Origin: Halicephalobus mephisto
Taxonomy: Eukaryota; Nematoda; Chromadorea; Rhabditida; Panagrolaimidae
NCBI GenBank assembly: GCA_009193035.1
Contig: SWDT01000223.1
Location: 1 to 64,000 of the forward strand
Reading direction: 5' to 3'
DNA length: 64,000 bases
The notes under the pieces were generated by a model that was not told the DNA's origin, searched no databases, and saw only the letters and a program-made list of their open reading frames with translations. Position 1 is the stretch's first letter. Each line of letters opens with the position of its first letter. The position numbers were made by a program, and so were the translations under genes. Shown piece by piece: positions 12,540 through 26,000 of this stretch.

Positions 12540-13939
12540 AAAAAGTACTTCTTGTCATTTTTCTTAGAATTTTTACAAATATTTGTAGGTCATTTGGGTT
12601 ATTAGTTATTCTTTCGTAAGAGGAAAAAGGAGCCAAATTCTTCTGCTGTAAAATTTTCATAAAAGTTGACCCAAGGTGTCATCAAACTTCTTTCCAAGAC
12701 TATAACAATATGAGTATAAATGAAATTCAAAGTAGTAATTTACGAAACTTCTAAATACAGAATCCAATTTCTGAGACGTGTCGGTATGTGCGTAATTTTA
12801 AATTAAAAAATTATCACTTTTATGATACAAGTAGTCAATATAACCAGATAGATACTGTAATAAACATTTCAAATTACAGTGGAAAGTGATAATTCTCAAA
12901 CTCTAGGTCCAAAAAACAACATGTACTACATCAGCAATCCCGTGTAAATATTCAAAACCATCAATAACCAATCGTATAGTGTCCACTGAAAGCAATGAGA
13001 TATGAATTCCACTATTATTGGTACGAATGTACTAGCTATCTAAAAACAATTAATAAAAATTTGAATACATACTATAAAAATATCATCAATATGCGATTTT
13101 CCATGTGTTTTATGCATTGTTTTGAAACTTTTATTGATCACAAATGAATACAAATATGAAATTAAATTCGATTAAACTACAGTTGAAGTAAAAGACTGAC
13201 ACCTGTGTTCTGGTTACACCTCTCAAAACGTCAGTTGGATGGGCGGAACGTGCTTCTTCTGAGGTCATTGGCAGTTTACTTCTATTTCTTGTGTTTAAAA
13301 TCTGTCTGAGTGTAGCCTCTTCTGAACGAGAACCTCTTCTCTATCATATCTAATAACCGACATATAAATACATGTTGATATTGCAAATATCTTAGGACTA
13401 TATAGACTATTGTTGGATGACAAAGTCCAGATCTGTTCAGCGCAGATCGTAACATTTCCCTTTTGACTACATTATTAAAAGAAGTCCCAAAATTCCTATC
13501 TTTTAAGCAATTTGACATTTTTGAAAACTACTTCAAGAACTCCACATTCTCACCCAAGTTCACAAATTTACTTAAGAATATCACAATAATTATCATACCA
13601 TGATTGGCTAAAAATAATGAAGTTGAAAAACAGCATCCGTAATTTAGCAAGAATCGAAACTGTTACCGTTTTTAAAATATTTCAGACTAGTTTTAGAATC
13701 TCGTTTGTGGCAATTTTATAATGTGCAATGAAAAACTCCCTTATTAGAAAACTTTTTTATCATGAAATAATTTAAAGGTGGGGCAAACTGAATTCTTCAC
13801 GATTGCACTATATTTTTGTGATAGGCTGTAAGTTATGACCCTCCTTCTGACGTCTGTTAAATGGATAAATTCGATTACAATAATCCACATCAATTGATCA
13901 TTGTATCTACGAGGATTCATATTTATTTTCTGTATCAAA
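12540..13939. other. Intergenic spacer between paralogues A and B
   Basis: No exon is convincing. Positions 12,806-12,895 hold an inverted pair (AATTATCACTTTT and GGAAAGTGATAATT). The segment 13,200-13,520 is less AT-rich and may hold promoter sequence, but nothing diagnostic is visible. Confidence 0.35.
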
Positions 13940-15570
13940 ATGCTTGGCTATTATTGCTATGGCCGTGAATGTAAAGTGGGATGGGGATTCAATAAATCTC
14001 TAAATCGCCTGATACCTGTTGAGAAAGAACCTCCAAATGTTAAATCAGAGCCTATGAACAAGTGGGAGTATGTTGTTCATCATTTGGCATACGATTACAT
14101 TCCCTATTATGTGAGTTGTGTTCGTTGATTAAATTAATTGTGGATATTTTAGTTTTCCATAAGTATTTTCTTGGAGCCGAGTTGCAGAAAGGATCTTGAC
14201 TTCCAGATTATTTTTGACGATCAGAAATATTGGGAAATTGTGTGTTATATTTATAGAGGAAGAAGAGGATTAGTGAACTGTGAAAGCTATCCTCTCAACT
14301 GTAGTCATTTTGTCAGGGTAATCAATTATGGTGTGGACTTGAGAGTACAGTTTCCAAAATCTGGATTTCCAGAAGGAACCGAAAAGGTGCGATATGTTAA
14401 CATTTACCCTACCAGTAGGGAATTTCACATTATTTTTGAAAATGTTAAAAAAATGCTGTATAAATAATAATTCTAATAGTTTGATAAAATCGATCTATAG
14501 ATGAAAAACCATAGATTTCTGTATTTCCCTATATAGTTTACTAACATAATTCCTTGCAGCTAAAAGAATTGTTTGAAAAAAGAAGCTTCAATGATGAGCA
14601 AAAAAAGACTATATGCAGAGTCTTGATAAACTACGATGAAATCAAACATATGACACTGGGGAATCTTATAGATTTCATGAGAGAATTAGATCAACAAAAA
14701 CATCCTCACTATGATGTTCCTATTTATTTTGGAGGTGAAAAACTGATTCAAGAAGTTCGAGAAACAGATATCAGAAATAAAAATGGATTTGGGCAGTTTC
14801 TCGCATACCTCTACTGTGTCTATCGGAAAATAGAAATGAAGCTAGAGGAGGCTGAGTATTCAGATATTCTTCCAAACATAAATTCTGAAGAACAGTCATT
14901 TATTAAAACTTGTTCTAATTTAGATAAAGCCAAAAAAGACTACAAATCAATGGATAAAAACGACTTCTTGAAAATGTACCCAGTACTGAAAAGGCTCTTT
15001 TTGTGTTACACTGAATACATCAGATATTCCATAGACTATGCAAGGGATATTCATGAAGGGGATTACCTTCCAGGAACTCCCGACGAAATAGCACTTTGGT
15101 TGGAAAAATTAAATGTTTGGTTACCGAAAAAAAGTAACGGAGAATGGATCAATTCTGTGAGTTACTTCATCATAATTCCTCCCGGTTACGAGCAAGTTGC
15201 TAAGATATTTCGGAAAACAATCAAATTTAGTCACACTCAAGTGATGAAGGATGATAGAATAATTGAACCATTCATTAAAGACGAAAGTAACAAGAAACTT
15301 CAATTCGGGTTTGTTGATATGGAAGGAGCTGAGAGAATTCAAATCTTTGAGAATTCGGTTCTTCTTGAATCGGAATGTCCAGAGGAATGCACTCACAATG
15401 TAAGAAAGTGGATCTGTACTAAATGTGGGGACTTTGTCAGAACCAAGCTTAATCCTACTGGACAGCAATTTCTCTTCTGCTCTTGTGGATCAAAGAAATA
15501 CAAAGACCGCTTCTTCCTGTGTACTCATCCAAAACATCGCTCGCAGAAATTAAAGTCTCGTTGGAAGTAA
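13940..15570 (+). CDS. Unrecognised cysteine-rich module protein (paralogue B)
   Basis: Exons 13,940-14,110, 14,153-14,386 and 14,560-15,570 give 471 residues to the first TAA. Exon 2 is 234 bases, exactly as in paralogue A, and both intron positions and phases agree. Visible blocks: an N-terminal GRECKVGWGFN segment; an exon-2 module with conserved cysteines (PSCRKDLDFQ, LNCSHFVR); an alpha-helical region with MTLGNLIDFMRELDQ and YLYCVYRKIEMK; and a C-terminal metal-ligand-like cluster with CPEEC, WICTKCGDF and LFCSCG, about nine cysteines in 60 residues. This cluster could bind zinc. Unlike A it carries no coiled coil, so B may show the older form. The family is not known to me and no function is assigned. 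Confidence 0.75.
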
Positions 15571-15771
15571 ACACAATCAATTTTCGGAGAACCAAGTTTA
15601 GATGAAGTTTTTATGAAGAATTATAGTGAACTGATCCAAAATGACAGTAACGTCATTTTACAACGTAATGAAATAACAATCGGTGCAACTCCTTTTAGAA
15701 AATCAAGTTGTATAAGACATCCTCTTGAAGATAATCTTCCTACAAGACAATCATTATCACCAGTTGAATAA
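15571..15771 (+). other. In-frame 66-codon open extension after the stop of paralogue B
   Basis: Directly after the TAA at 15,568-15,570 the same frame is open for 66 codons (starting TQSIFGEPSLDEVF) and ends with TAA at 15,769-15,771, where AATAAA (15,767-15,772) overlaps the stop. Composition is protein-like. It may be a tail lost to a recent nonsense change, a readthrough product, or part of the 3' UTR. Confidence 0.5.
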
Positions 15772-15942
15772 AATAATTTAACTAAAACTTCCTTACACTT
15801 AGTAATAAATATCAGATAAATAATTTGATGAGTAAATATGACATCTAAACTGAATTTATATTCTGATCAGAGAATTGATTTTTGGCCGTGAATTGTGCTG
15901 CACATAGCGAACGAAACTGCATTTGTATTTTGTAAGTATCTG

Positions 15943-16160
15943 TCAATTCTGTTTGTTTCTTAGATAAGTTTCAGAAATTTTGATTAGCTTTGATTTTTTC
16001 ATATCATATGGAAGCATCTGGAAATCAGCAAGCAACTCCTGGATTAATTTTTTTGTCCAATCAAATTCTGTTTTTTCAATTGTTGAAATTTTGAATTTTT
16101 TATTCTTCCACCAGTTTTCAAAAAATATATAACTTTTCAAATCAACGATAATTTCATGAA
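15943..16160 (-). CDS. Possible exon of unknown protein, minus strand
   Basis: The minus strand is open for about 72 codons ending at a TGA at 15,943 (NWWKNKKFKIS...SETYLRNKQN). The mixture of aromatic, basic and aliphatic residues is protein-like. No start codon or clean acceptor is certain at its upstream end, and no family is recognised. It could be a gene relic. Confidence 0.25.
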
Positions 16161-16544
16161 AATTTTTGTAACATCATTTAAATGTAATTCTTATAAACCA
16201 GATATTTAGGAATATTAAATATCCTGAGGTATTAGAATTATCAAATTGCTGAGAATTAGTTAAAGTTTTATAGAATAGACAGCGAAGATGAGTTATTGCA
16301 CAAATGAAAGTCAATTTCAGTTTGTTCACTAACGCATGCCGTGCAAAATTAACTGTAATTTCTTTGTGAATTCATGTCATTAAATCACGACTAATGTAGT
16401 TTATTCATAATTTGTTACTAAAATGTTTGTTAATATTATTTCTTGGAAACTAAACATAAATCCATATATGGGACATTTAAACAAGAATGTGATTACGAGG
16501 AGTCCATTAGATATCAAGCATCTCAACTCACGTAATTACTTCTA

Positions 16545-17079
16545 AGATTTTCTACCATATTGCATCAACAATATGGATAAAATCGAACTTTACTACTATA
16601 CAGAAAGCTACACGAGTTCTGGTTGTCTCCGTTCTTGCTACCAAGACGCGATAGAGCAAGCATGTAGTTGCATGGGTTCAAGATATGCGATGCCAGAAAA
16701 AACGGTCTCCTGTGAGCTCAATATGTGGCACTGTGTCCAGAATATGACAGAAATAATGAGCGATGCTTCCAACTGGCCTGATTGTCTGTCGTGCCCCCTG
16801 CTGCGAATTCCGATTCCAGTTTTCTTATGTTTTCTTACAATTGGTATCGAACCCCTCCAAGTGCAATCCTTCTTCTACATTTTACAGTGAATGCAAAAGC
16901 GCAATCGAAGATATGGGCTTGATGACCGTTTACATGTCCCGGACTTTTCAGAAAGCTTTCTTAGAATCTTTAAAGATAATCTTCAATCAACTCATTTCTT
17001 ACGGTGATGATTGACTGGAATGTTTTTCGATTTCTTCATTATTGTTTTCATTTATTTCTTTGTTTGTACATTTAATTAA
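16545..17079 (+). pseudogene. DEG/ENaC sodium-channel fragment, frame-broken
   Basis: The fragment shows the extracellular cysteine-rich domain of degenerin/ENaC channels: YTSSGCLRSCYQDAIEQACSCM, then SC and HC pairs, NWPDCLSC, and in another frame PCCEFRFQFSY and SECKSAIEDMGLMTVYMSRTFQ. The frame changes in a run of five C at about 16,795; one C fewer restores the pattern. A third frame (17,017-17,079, GMFFDFFIIVFIYFF) may be the start of TM2. TM1, the finger region and the pore end are missing, and no upstream exons are convincing. Intact members are trimeric cation channels of about 550-700 residues, so this is a relic. A C-run sequencing error could explain one break but not the missing ends. 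Confidence 0.7.
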
Positions 17080-18548
17080 GGCTTTTTTGTGTAAATGCAA
17101 ACAGTCAAAGTTATTACGATACCTGTCTGAATGAAGAATATTAACAGGAGAGTTTTTAAGAAGGAAAATTTATATTGCTAAACTCCTGATTTCTTTACTT
17201 ATATGAAGTTGTTCAAGACAGCCAAATTAACCTATTGATGTATTGTAATCACTAAGTTGTTGAAATCAGAATGAAAAATTACAAAATAGATGGTAATAAT
17301 GAACTAATATACGAATAAAATTCGATTTTACGATTTCCCCGTTAGTGTATATGGATTTCGTAAGATTTTCTTGTAAACACATATCTTATCATCTGTTCTT
17401 ATATTAATGTAATTTGTTTCACATTATCTGCCATAAAGCCATTAATGTAATTACTTCTCGAAAGTGTTTAAACAAGAACGTAATTCAGCAGTTTTATTTT
17501 TCGAAATGTGTTCTATCCCGTTTTTGGACAAATTATAGTTATATATAAAAAGATTTAAAAAATATTTTAAACTAGATTTGAATGAAATCCAAGCATAATA
17601 GTTTCGAAAATTGAAAGTTAGGAAAATTCTGAAGATTAAACTTTTCGAATTTTAACTTTTTTTAAATTCTCAAATAATATTGTTAATTACTCTGTTAGTA
17701 AGTAACGAAAAATATATTACGTTAATACTTGGAAAAACTCATGACATATTCATCCACAAAGAAATCTCACAAAATCCATATGCAATGCACAAAGAACGAA
17801 TTAAGTAATGAATTTTCACTTGTGTAATAACTCATCACTCCTATTTATTCTGCGTTTTTTCAATTTAATTCTAACAATTTCGTAATTCTGATACCAGAAA
17901 ACTTATTTTTTCGGATAACAACTTTCATATTTTATGAAAACAACCTGGCTGGTTTTATTTCGTCATCCAAAGTTATTTAACATCAAAGTAATCGATTTTT
18001 CGAAATTTTCGAATTAATTCAATTTGTTTATTTTTAAATTCAACGTACTTTAAAATCGGTTTAAATTTGATTTAAAATCAATTCAAAGGTCGATTTTAGA
18101 AGTTCGAAATCAATCCGTTGTCAAACATCAAAAATAACTTTTACTATTAATATTTGCCTTTGGTTCTGCAAAATCAAATTTCAAATCTAGCTTTACTTGT
18201 AAGTTCCCTGGGGCTAGACAAACAAGAATAGTTCCGTTTCGTGTCTGTAAATGTTTTATAAAAAGCCAGAAATAATGGAAGCATGATCTTTTTGTATTTT
18301 GTTGACTGATGTGAATCATTTTATTTTTACTAAAACAGTCTCAAAACAATAGTCCTTATATCAACTAGTTGTCTTACTGTAGCTGGAAGAGAAAATGTCA
18401 GATGTGATTCTGTAAATATCCGTCAATATTCAATATATAATTATTAATCTTTAAAAACAGAATTTTATAGATCCTGTAATCCAGATTTGGAAGTTTCTAG
18501 ATCTAAGTAGATTTTTAAAAAACTGATTACGAAGTTATGCAAAATTGC
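17080..18548. other. AT-rich spacer
   Basis: No coding region, RNA gene or clear repeat is recognised. The strand between 18,128 and 18,319 is open on the minus strand but its product looks random. Confidence 0.4.
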
Positions 18549-19085
18549 GAAATAATCATCACGTAAAATTAAAATTATAAACTTTTAGTTTTTTAAATTT
18601 TCTGAAAATTCGTATCGAAATTATTTTATATAAAATTTTACTTTTTATAATATAAAATTAATTACAAAATCATGTAAAGTACGAAAAAAGCATTATTTAA
18701 AATCAAAATTATAATTTTTCATTTTTGAAGATTTTTATTAAGATAATTTTACAGAAAATTTTATTTTTGATTTTTCATATATGGATTCCAAAATAATTAT
18801 TATTTAAAATCAAAATTATAATTTTTTATTTTTATTAAGATAATTTCTCAAAAAACTTTATTTTTGATTTTTCATATATGGATTCCAAAATAATCATTAT
18901 TTAAAATCAAAATTATAATTTTTTATTTTTTCATTTTTATTAAGATAATTCCACAAAAAATTTTATTTTTGATTTTTCATATGATTGATTCCAAAATAAC
19001 TATCACGTGAAATTAAAATTACTTTTTTATTTCTGAAAATTCATGTTGAGACATTTTCGCAGAAAAGTTTATTTTTGATTTTTAG
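18549..19085. repeat. Degenerate tandem repeat, period about 97-108 bases
   Basis: Units begin ATCATTATTTAAAATCAAAATTA and include GATTTTTCATATATGGATTCC. Starts are near 18,549, 18,691, 18,798, 18,895 and 18,990; the middle three are closest to each other and the outer ones more diverged. Confidence 0.75.
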
Positions 19086-20551
19086 AATACTATAATCATT
19101 ATTATTCTATTTTTACTATTGTTGATTGCTATAAAATCAGGTTATATTCCTCCACTTACAACGTTGAAGAGTGAAATTATTTTTTTTATTGTTAGAGCTT
19201 CGAATTCCTTTAATCAAAAGTGGAAGATAATTTCCGTCAAGCGAGAGTCGAGAGAATCTCGTGATTGCGCGATAAGCCACTTCCGCTCATTGAAGTCCGG
19301 GGGAGGCAATCGAGTCAATATATCTCCGAGTATATAAATTCGACTTAATCGATGAAAAATAAAATATTTTTCTCACCAATTTTGCTGTACTTGTTACGTC
19401 ATAAAAAGTACTTTTTGCGTGATTCATCTTTAATGATCGTAATAATGGAAAAAATCAATTTTTATAAATATTTTTTTTTAAGATGAATCATTGTGGTTAG
19501 GCCTTTTGGAGAAAAATTTCTCGAATGATTCAGCTGATTTTTCAAACAAAGCTGGAATTCGATTCCGTATCAATCATAAAGTCCGAATGACGTTTTTGTC
19601 ACGAATTTCCTCACTCGAGGTCAAGTGTTTATTTTCCAAACTTTTCCCAGAAACAAACCCAATTGATCGTTTAAGACGGAAAATTCAAGAACAGTACAGT
19701 TATTGCCTGAGGAAAATTCAAAAATAATATAATTATTGTCTGAGAAAAATTTTAACTTTCATCCTTAGTCATTGATGATTCATTTTTTATAAAAAAATTT
19801 TTAACTTTAAGCTTGGAATTTCGGACTCATTATATTGGCAGTTTTTGAAACTCGTCTTTGACACCTGCTCGGCCAGATAATCCAGTTCAAAGACGCGGTT
19901 AGAGCGGCTTTGGTGTTTACACGCAAGCATTTTTTATCTTTTTTCTCGACCGCGATTTCGACTTTTTTCGAAAAGCGATATCTCCTGTTTCCCTCGTGGA
20001 AATCCTAATTTTGCGTGTTTTAGTTAAAGTGAAAGTTGTAAAAAATCCGGAAATAAAAATTCGATATATGAACTAATTTTAAAAACACTTTTTTCACATA
20101 AATTATATATCGATTAGACTTTTGAATAAATTCACAATCATGCTAGAAACCATTTTTCCTTGAGGAAAGCTTTGTTTGCTTTTTGTAAATTTTCCGAAAA
20201 AAGTAGGTATCATCTTTCTTCGTCCATATTGTCAATGAAAATCGGGCGACTGTTTCAATTTTCATGGATTTTGTTCAAAACAGCCTCTTCAAGTTCAATG
20301 ACGCGTATTATTTGAGAAAAACGCTCAGTGACACTCCGAAAATTATCCACAATTCTCTCGATTTAATTTTGGATATTTATTCACCTGGGTTTTCCAGTTA
20401 GGACCAGCTTTGGGAATTTGGCCAGTGAGAGTCGTTTTACCGGATATTCCTTTATGTCTCGACTCGCACGATGCGAGTTGAGTGTCGCTGCCGTCCAACT
20501 CAATCGCGATACCTAAATGATGACTCATAGTTTCATATATAAATTTGCGTC

Positions 20552-20946
20552 ATTTTTAAATTTACTTTTTTCGCGTATATAAGCTTTACACAAGTTAGTG
20601 TCTTGTTTATCTTGATCCTCCAAATTTAAATCCAAAAAGCGTGATAAGTTTCGTAATTTAAATGCCCTAATGTTTCCCACGTACGACTCCGCGTTGTTTT
20701 TGAGTTTACTTCTTTCCGCATATACGAGGCTGAAACAGGTTAGTGTCTTGTTTATATTGTTTCTCAAAGTTCAATTTGGAAAATGCGTCATGAATTTCAT
20801 AATTCTCACATTCAAATATATATGATTTGGCACTACTTTTTAAGACTTTCATATGGAAAACCGGAACATGTTAATGCCTTGTTTGTATTGTTTCTCTGAA
20901 CTTAAATCCAAGAAAGCGTGATAAATTCCGTAATTCAAATATAACG
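20552..20946. repeat. Three degenerate direct repeats of about 115-140 bases
   Basis: Each copy runs from a TTTACTTTTTTCGCGTATA-like start through TTAGTGTCTTGTTTAT to AAAGCGTGATAAGTTTCGTAA. Copies lie at about 20,552-20,665, 20,691-20,815 and 20,831-20,946. They fall in the region upstream of the Patched gene. Confidence 0.65.
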
Positions 20947-23028
20947 CGAAACATTTTCATTTGCGTGAAAACATGGAAAGAACTGCCCGCGGCAGAATCT
21001 CACGCGCCCCAGATTGTCGAATGGTCAGCTGGAAGTATGATTTTCTCTTCATCGACCTCCTGTTTTTACTTTTGGTACCATCGTTGACCGATCAATTCGA
21101 ATTCGACTTTGAAAAAAGTCTTGACTCTCATTTTTCCGTTTTTTATTGCGCGACCTTGTTCAATGGGATTCCTTTGACTTTGAAGCAGTGTTTGCCGAGA
21201 CGATTGTTTGATTTTTAACTGTGAATTTCCGGGTTTTTAACATTTGTGTATCTACTAATCCCCCTAAAAAGCAGATCCTGACGACGCTCGACCCTGGACA
21301 GTTTAAAATTTTTTATCCTTGACAGTCCAGCTTGCGCAAGACCGGCTGGCACTCATTTATTTTTTGTCAAATCCAGCTAGCGCCCAGTGGCAGACGGTTT
21401 CGACAAAATTTTTCAAAATTGCCAATGCGGGGGTAGTGTTCTTTCGAAACCACTGCCATTTTTGTTTTTCGTTGTATAATCGTGTTTTCCGTGGTTGTTT
21501 CTTTATCTTTCAGAACACTTGTTTTATTTTCACGAAAGTTGCTTGTGGCTTGTTAGAAATGAGCCTTTAAATTTATTGCTACTTTGTTTTAGTAGTCCTA
21601 AGTTGAACAGACATTCTTTCAGGATAACTTTGTCATCGGCAAGGTTTGTTCGCATTTGAATTTTTGAATGTCTTTCCGGACATGTCTGTCATATACTCTT
21701 TTTGCAGTTTTTCCGAAAAATGGAAATTGCCAGTCGTGCGTCCTCTTCGGCATCGAGCCAGCCGGGGGTTCTCAAGCGCTTTTTCTAGGCTTCTTTTTAT
21801 CCCGATTCAGAGGAGACGGCCATACTTGTTCTGTTTATGGCGCGCAACTACTAGAAATTTCGCAATGGCACAAATAGTCTCTTCTCTGTCTCGACGTGTT
21901 TTTGAGAATTTCAACGTATTTTTATATATGAATTTTACTTTTTTGTGCGTTATTTTTTGAAATAACCTTATTTGGGTAATGCTGTATTATTTTGGGTATG
22001 GTTTTGTAATTCCTGAGGGAAATAAGAGTACGAGAGAGTTTAGGGTATGAAACCAATTTCCGCGGTTTTTAAGTCGCTCTTTTGAAAAACCAATTCATCT
22101 TTTTTGGCAATGTTAGGTTAACCATCTTTTTTCACATGGCACTGTTCGGCACGCTTTACTGAATTTGACCAGTGTATTTATCTCATTTTTCAATCAGAAT
22201 TCTGGCATGACGACACATTTCAATTTTGATGTTTTGTCAGAAATTGTTCTATAAGATTTTTTCTGGTTTAAAACTGAAATCGAAAATTGTTCTTATTGGA
22301 CCTGATGAATGGATTTTTTTGAGTGTTTGTTTTTACGCATTTAAAAGATTTTCAGCGATGTTGAATGACGAAAAAGTTCACAATTGAACAGGAGATGTGC
22401 AATGAGTTTGGGTTTTTGAACAAAGCAAGACAGATTATCTGAATTTTTGTCCGGGAAATTTACCGTTTGCTGTTTTTTTGTTTTTTACCCCAGAACTCCT
22501 CACTTTACTTTTTTATTACATCCTTTCCTAAACGTCCTTTTTTATATTTCTAGACCGTCCTTGTTATTTTATTGAGATTTGGAGATTACATCCCGTTATG
22601 TTCCGTTTTATGTTTATGAAAAAAAAAAGTTTAACTTGTCTGTTTTTGTTATTTTTCCATTCTGCGACTGAAACTGTGTCTGCTAGTACGTCAAGTAGAA
22701 ATCCATTTTTAACAGCAGCAACTGGGATTAGGCATTGAGTTTTGTTCCAATGGTCTTTTTCGCGAAAGTGATTCTCCGGTTTCTAAACGCGTTTTTGTTA
22801 AAAATTAGAAAAGATTCGATTTACTTTTTTCTTAATTGATCCAACATGTTTTTAATCGCGTTACATTTTAGGTTAGCGGTTGACTGCTTTTATCGAGACC
22901 CAGATACTCATTGTTTTCCGATCGACGAATTTAAGAATAATTGAGTATTGGATTTTTACGAGAATGTGCCAATAGGAAAACAATAATTGCTAACTGATAT
23001 AATCTTTAACCAATATTACACTTTTACA
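20947..23028. other. Region upstream of the Patched gene, probable 5' regulatory DNA or UTR intron
   Basis: No clear exon. A 22-codon ORF (21,720-21,788) follows an acceptor-like tttttgcag at 21,707 and is rich in Ser/Ala; it could be part of an alternative first exon but no splice to the next gene could be shown. The rest has higher GC than the arrays downstream, with no repeat recognised. Confidence 0.3.
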
Positions 23029-26000
23029 ATGTTAGGTTTGGTTGAAAAACCAGGAAAAGATGGACATCATCGATCCAGAAGTGATAGAAGCAATCTTATC
23101 TCTCTTGGCAACGGAGAAGCTGGATACGACTATGAATATTATGATGCAATGATGACACCTGAACCGCTTGACCTTTCATCGGTAGGTTTTTGGCCTGTTT
23201 TCGCTTTAATCTTTGAATAATGGAGATTGGGTTTCATATTTCGTCATCACTCGTGGTTTGTAGTTTTCGGAAAACAATGGTGCTAAAATCCATGGGACGC
23301 ATGCCAAAATTTAAAATTCATGAATCTTGGGAAAAGAACATTTTTAATTTGTTAATATTTTAGAGATTCGAAAGGTTTTTGATTGGCAGGTCAAATTCCG
23401 CAAATTATTCAGCTAAATGGAAAGCTGATTTTGAGAGAAGACCAACTTGGTGTGATGCTGATCTGTCTTTACAAGCAATCAAGAGAGGTACAGCTACTGG
23501 TAACACAGCTGCTCTCTATTCTAGAAGTTTTATTCAAAACTGCCTCTATAATCTGGGATGTTTTGTACAACGACATTCGTGCAAAGTTTTCTTTACTGTT
23601 TTTATTCTCTTTTTTCTATGTGCCCTTGGTCTCAGGCATGTTAGGATTGAAACCGACATTGTTAAATTATGGGTATCTCGTGAGTTCTTTTAGTTTTAGT
23701 GTGGGTGATAATTGAGAGATGTTTAGAAGACGGTCGCCTTGTTGAGGAACTAAATTATTTTACTAATGTGTTAGAAAGATATAGTAACGAATCTTGGACA
23801 GAAGAAGATGATAAGTACTTGTTACGAGACGATCTAGATCCAAATTTGAAAAGTCGAACTCAGGATGAGGGTGGAAGTCCAGGTTATCAGGTGTTGATTC
23901 AAACTGGCAATGAAACTCATCCAAATCTCTTAACGACGGAAGGATTGAAGCAGCATCTTGATCTTGTCCAGCATTTGGTGGATATCAAAGTGGAGAAGTA
24001 TGGACTTAATTGGACATTATCGGACATTTGCTTTAAGCCAGGAGAACTGGATATTGCTAACGATTCAATTGCTCACTCTATGAAACCGATGTTGGAAAGA
24101 CTAATTCCTTGCATTTGGATCACTCCTGTCGATTGTTTCTATGATGGCTCCAAACCGGTAGGTCCTCATCCTCCAATTGACACATCAGCTATCCAGGGAC
24201 TGCTTTCAATGGTTGTTGATTTGCCCCAAAATGTCACTTGGGGAAATATTAACCCTAAAGAAGTCATTACTGTTCTGGATCAACTTTTTGATCTGGGAAC
24301 AGTCAAGGATTTCTTCCTAAGAACAGGAATTGGAGCGGGATACTTGGATAGACCTTGTATTGATCCTCTGGACCCTACTTGTCCTGAGATGTCACCGAAT
24401 TACTATGATGAATGCCCAGCTATGAATCTTTTTAAAGATAATTTGACTGCAATGGGCAAAAATTTGGATGACGTTTTGGAAATGGAAGTGGAAACGAAGA
24501 CAGGAAATGATGCTCTTGACATTCTTGGAGCCTTCTTTGGATTGAACACAGAAAAAGATGACAAGTCCAATTCTACAGCGGGATCCTTGAATGGTTTGTT
24601 TTCTTGAATTTTATTAAATTTGACCATTCCCATTCATGTTGTTTTAGATGCTTTGAATGACACTGAGTTTTCTAGTGTACTTGGTGGTTCGTTGGATTAT
24701 TTAATTGTCTTTTTCCTCCATCTTCTCTATCTCCCTCTTCCTTTTCCATTGATATGTTTAATAAGCTATTGTTTTCAGCCAAAGAATGCAGAAAGTATCG
24801 CAAATCGTTTTTGAAATGGATTGGCGAGAACAAAGAAGAGGCTGGAAGACTATTTGGTCCGGAGAAAATGCCGAAGTATCCTGATTATGGCAAGATTATG
24901 AAGGGTGGATGTCAAGGATTCGCTAAAAATGTTCTGAATTGGCCTCAAGATATGATTATGGGAGGAGTTCGTACACTCGAAGACGGTTCCATTACAGCTG
25001 AAGCTCTGCAATCAGTCATCTTGGTTTCCACACCAACTGATGTCTACAGGAGACTCAGTGTATCTGAGAAAATCTTATATTTGGAAGGTGAAAATGAAAC
25101 TCATCCCTATAATGCTTCTGCCGAATGGTCTCCTGATATGGCTGAGAAAATCATTTCTGCTTGGCAACGGGAATTCACACAGAGTATTTACAACCATGAA
25201 CTCAACTTTAAAGTCGACATTGACGGCAGTATCACTGAGAAACGAATTGTCCATCCTTTGGCTTCGACTTCGATCTCTGATATGCTTGCTGAGTATTGCA
25301 ACTTTGACTACACCATCATTTTGATGGGATATTTCTTTATGGTTGGTTTATTGACTTATTTCAAAGTTGAATTTTTTGTTTCAGCTCTTATATGCCATCT
25401 ATTCGCAATTCAGATGCGATTCTTTCTGCTTGATGGGTGTGAATTCTTTCGTCGGACTTGCTTTTGCTGGTTTGTTAACCGTTACTTTTGCAAGTATTGC
25501 TGGTCTCGGCTTGGCTACGTGGTTTGGAATTCATTTCAATGCTGCTACAACTCAGGTTCTTCCATTTTTGGCCTTGGGTGTTGGTGTTGATAATGTTTTC
25601 CTTCTTCTTTTCAATTATCCACAAGCAGCAACAAACATGAAGTTGAGTGAAATTGGTGTTCTGATGAAGGAGACTGGAATGTCTATCTTGATGACTTCGA
25701 TGAACCACATATTGTCGTTCCTTGCCGGAACCGTCTTGCCAATTCCCGCGTTAAGATCTTTCTGTCTTCAAATTTCAATCCTCTTGACTTTTAACCTGAT
25801 TGCCGTTATGACTATTTATCCAGCTCTTATTGCTATTGATTCGAGAAGAAAGAAGGATCTCCGTCGTGATTTGTGTTGCTGTCTCCAAGTTACTGAAGAA
25901 CCTGAGAGAAATCACAAAGAAGCTCCTTATGGTGTTTTGATGGAGAAACCTACTTATCATGGACTTGTTTCTGTTAGTCGAGAAGAAGATTTGGAAGACA

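Noticed and set aside
21720..21788. 22-codon Ser/Ala-rich ORF after an acceptor-like tttttgcag
   Set aside because: No donor or joining exon could be found, and too short to support a gene.
23680..23726. Alternative acceptor (ttttag at 23,699) for Patched exon 3
   Set aside because: Joining there gives a frame shift or added stop (TGA in the text); the acceptor at 23,726 restores the family pattern WVS-DGRLVEELNYF.
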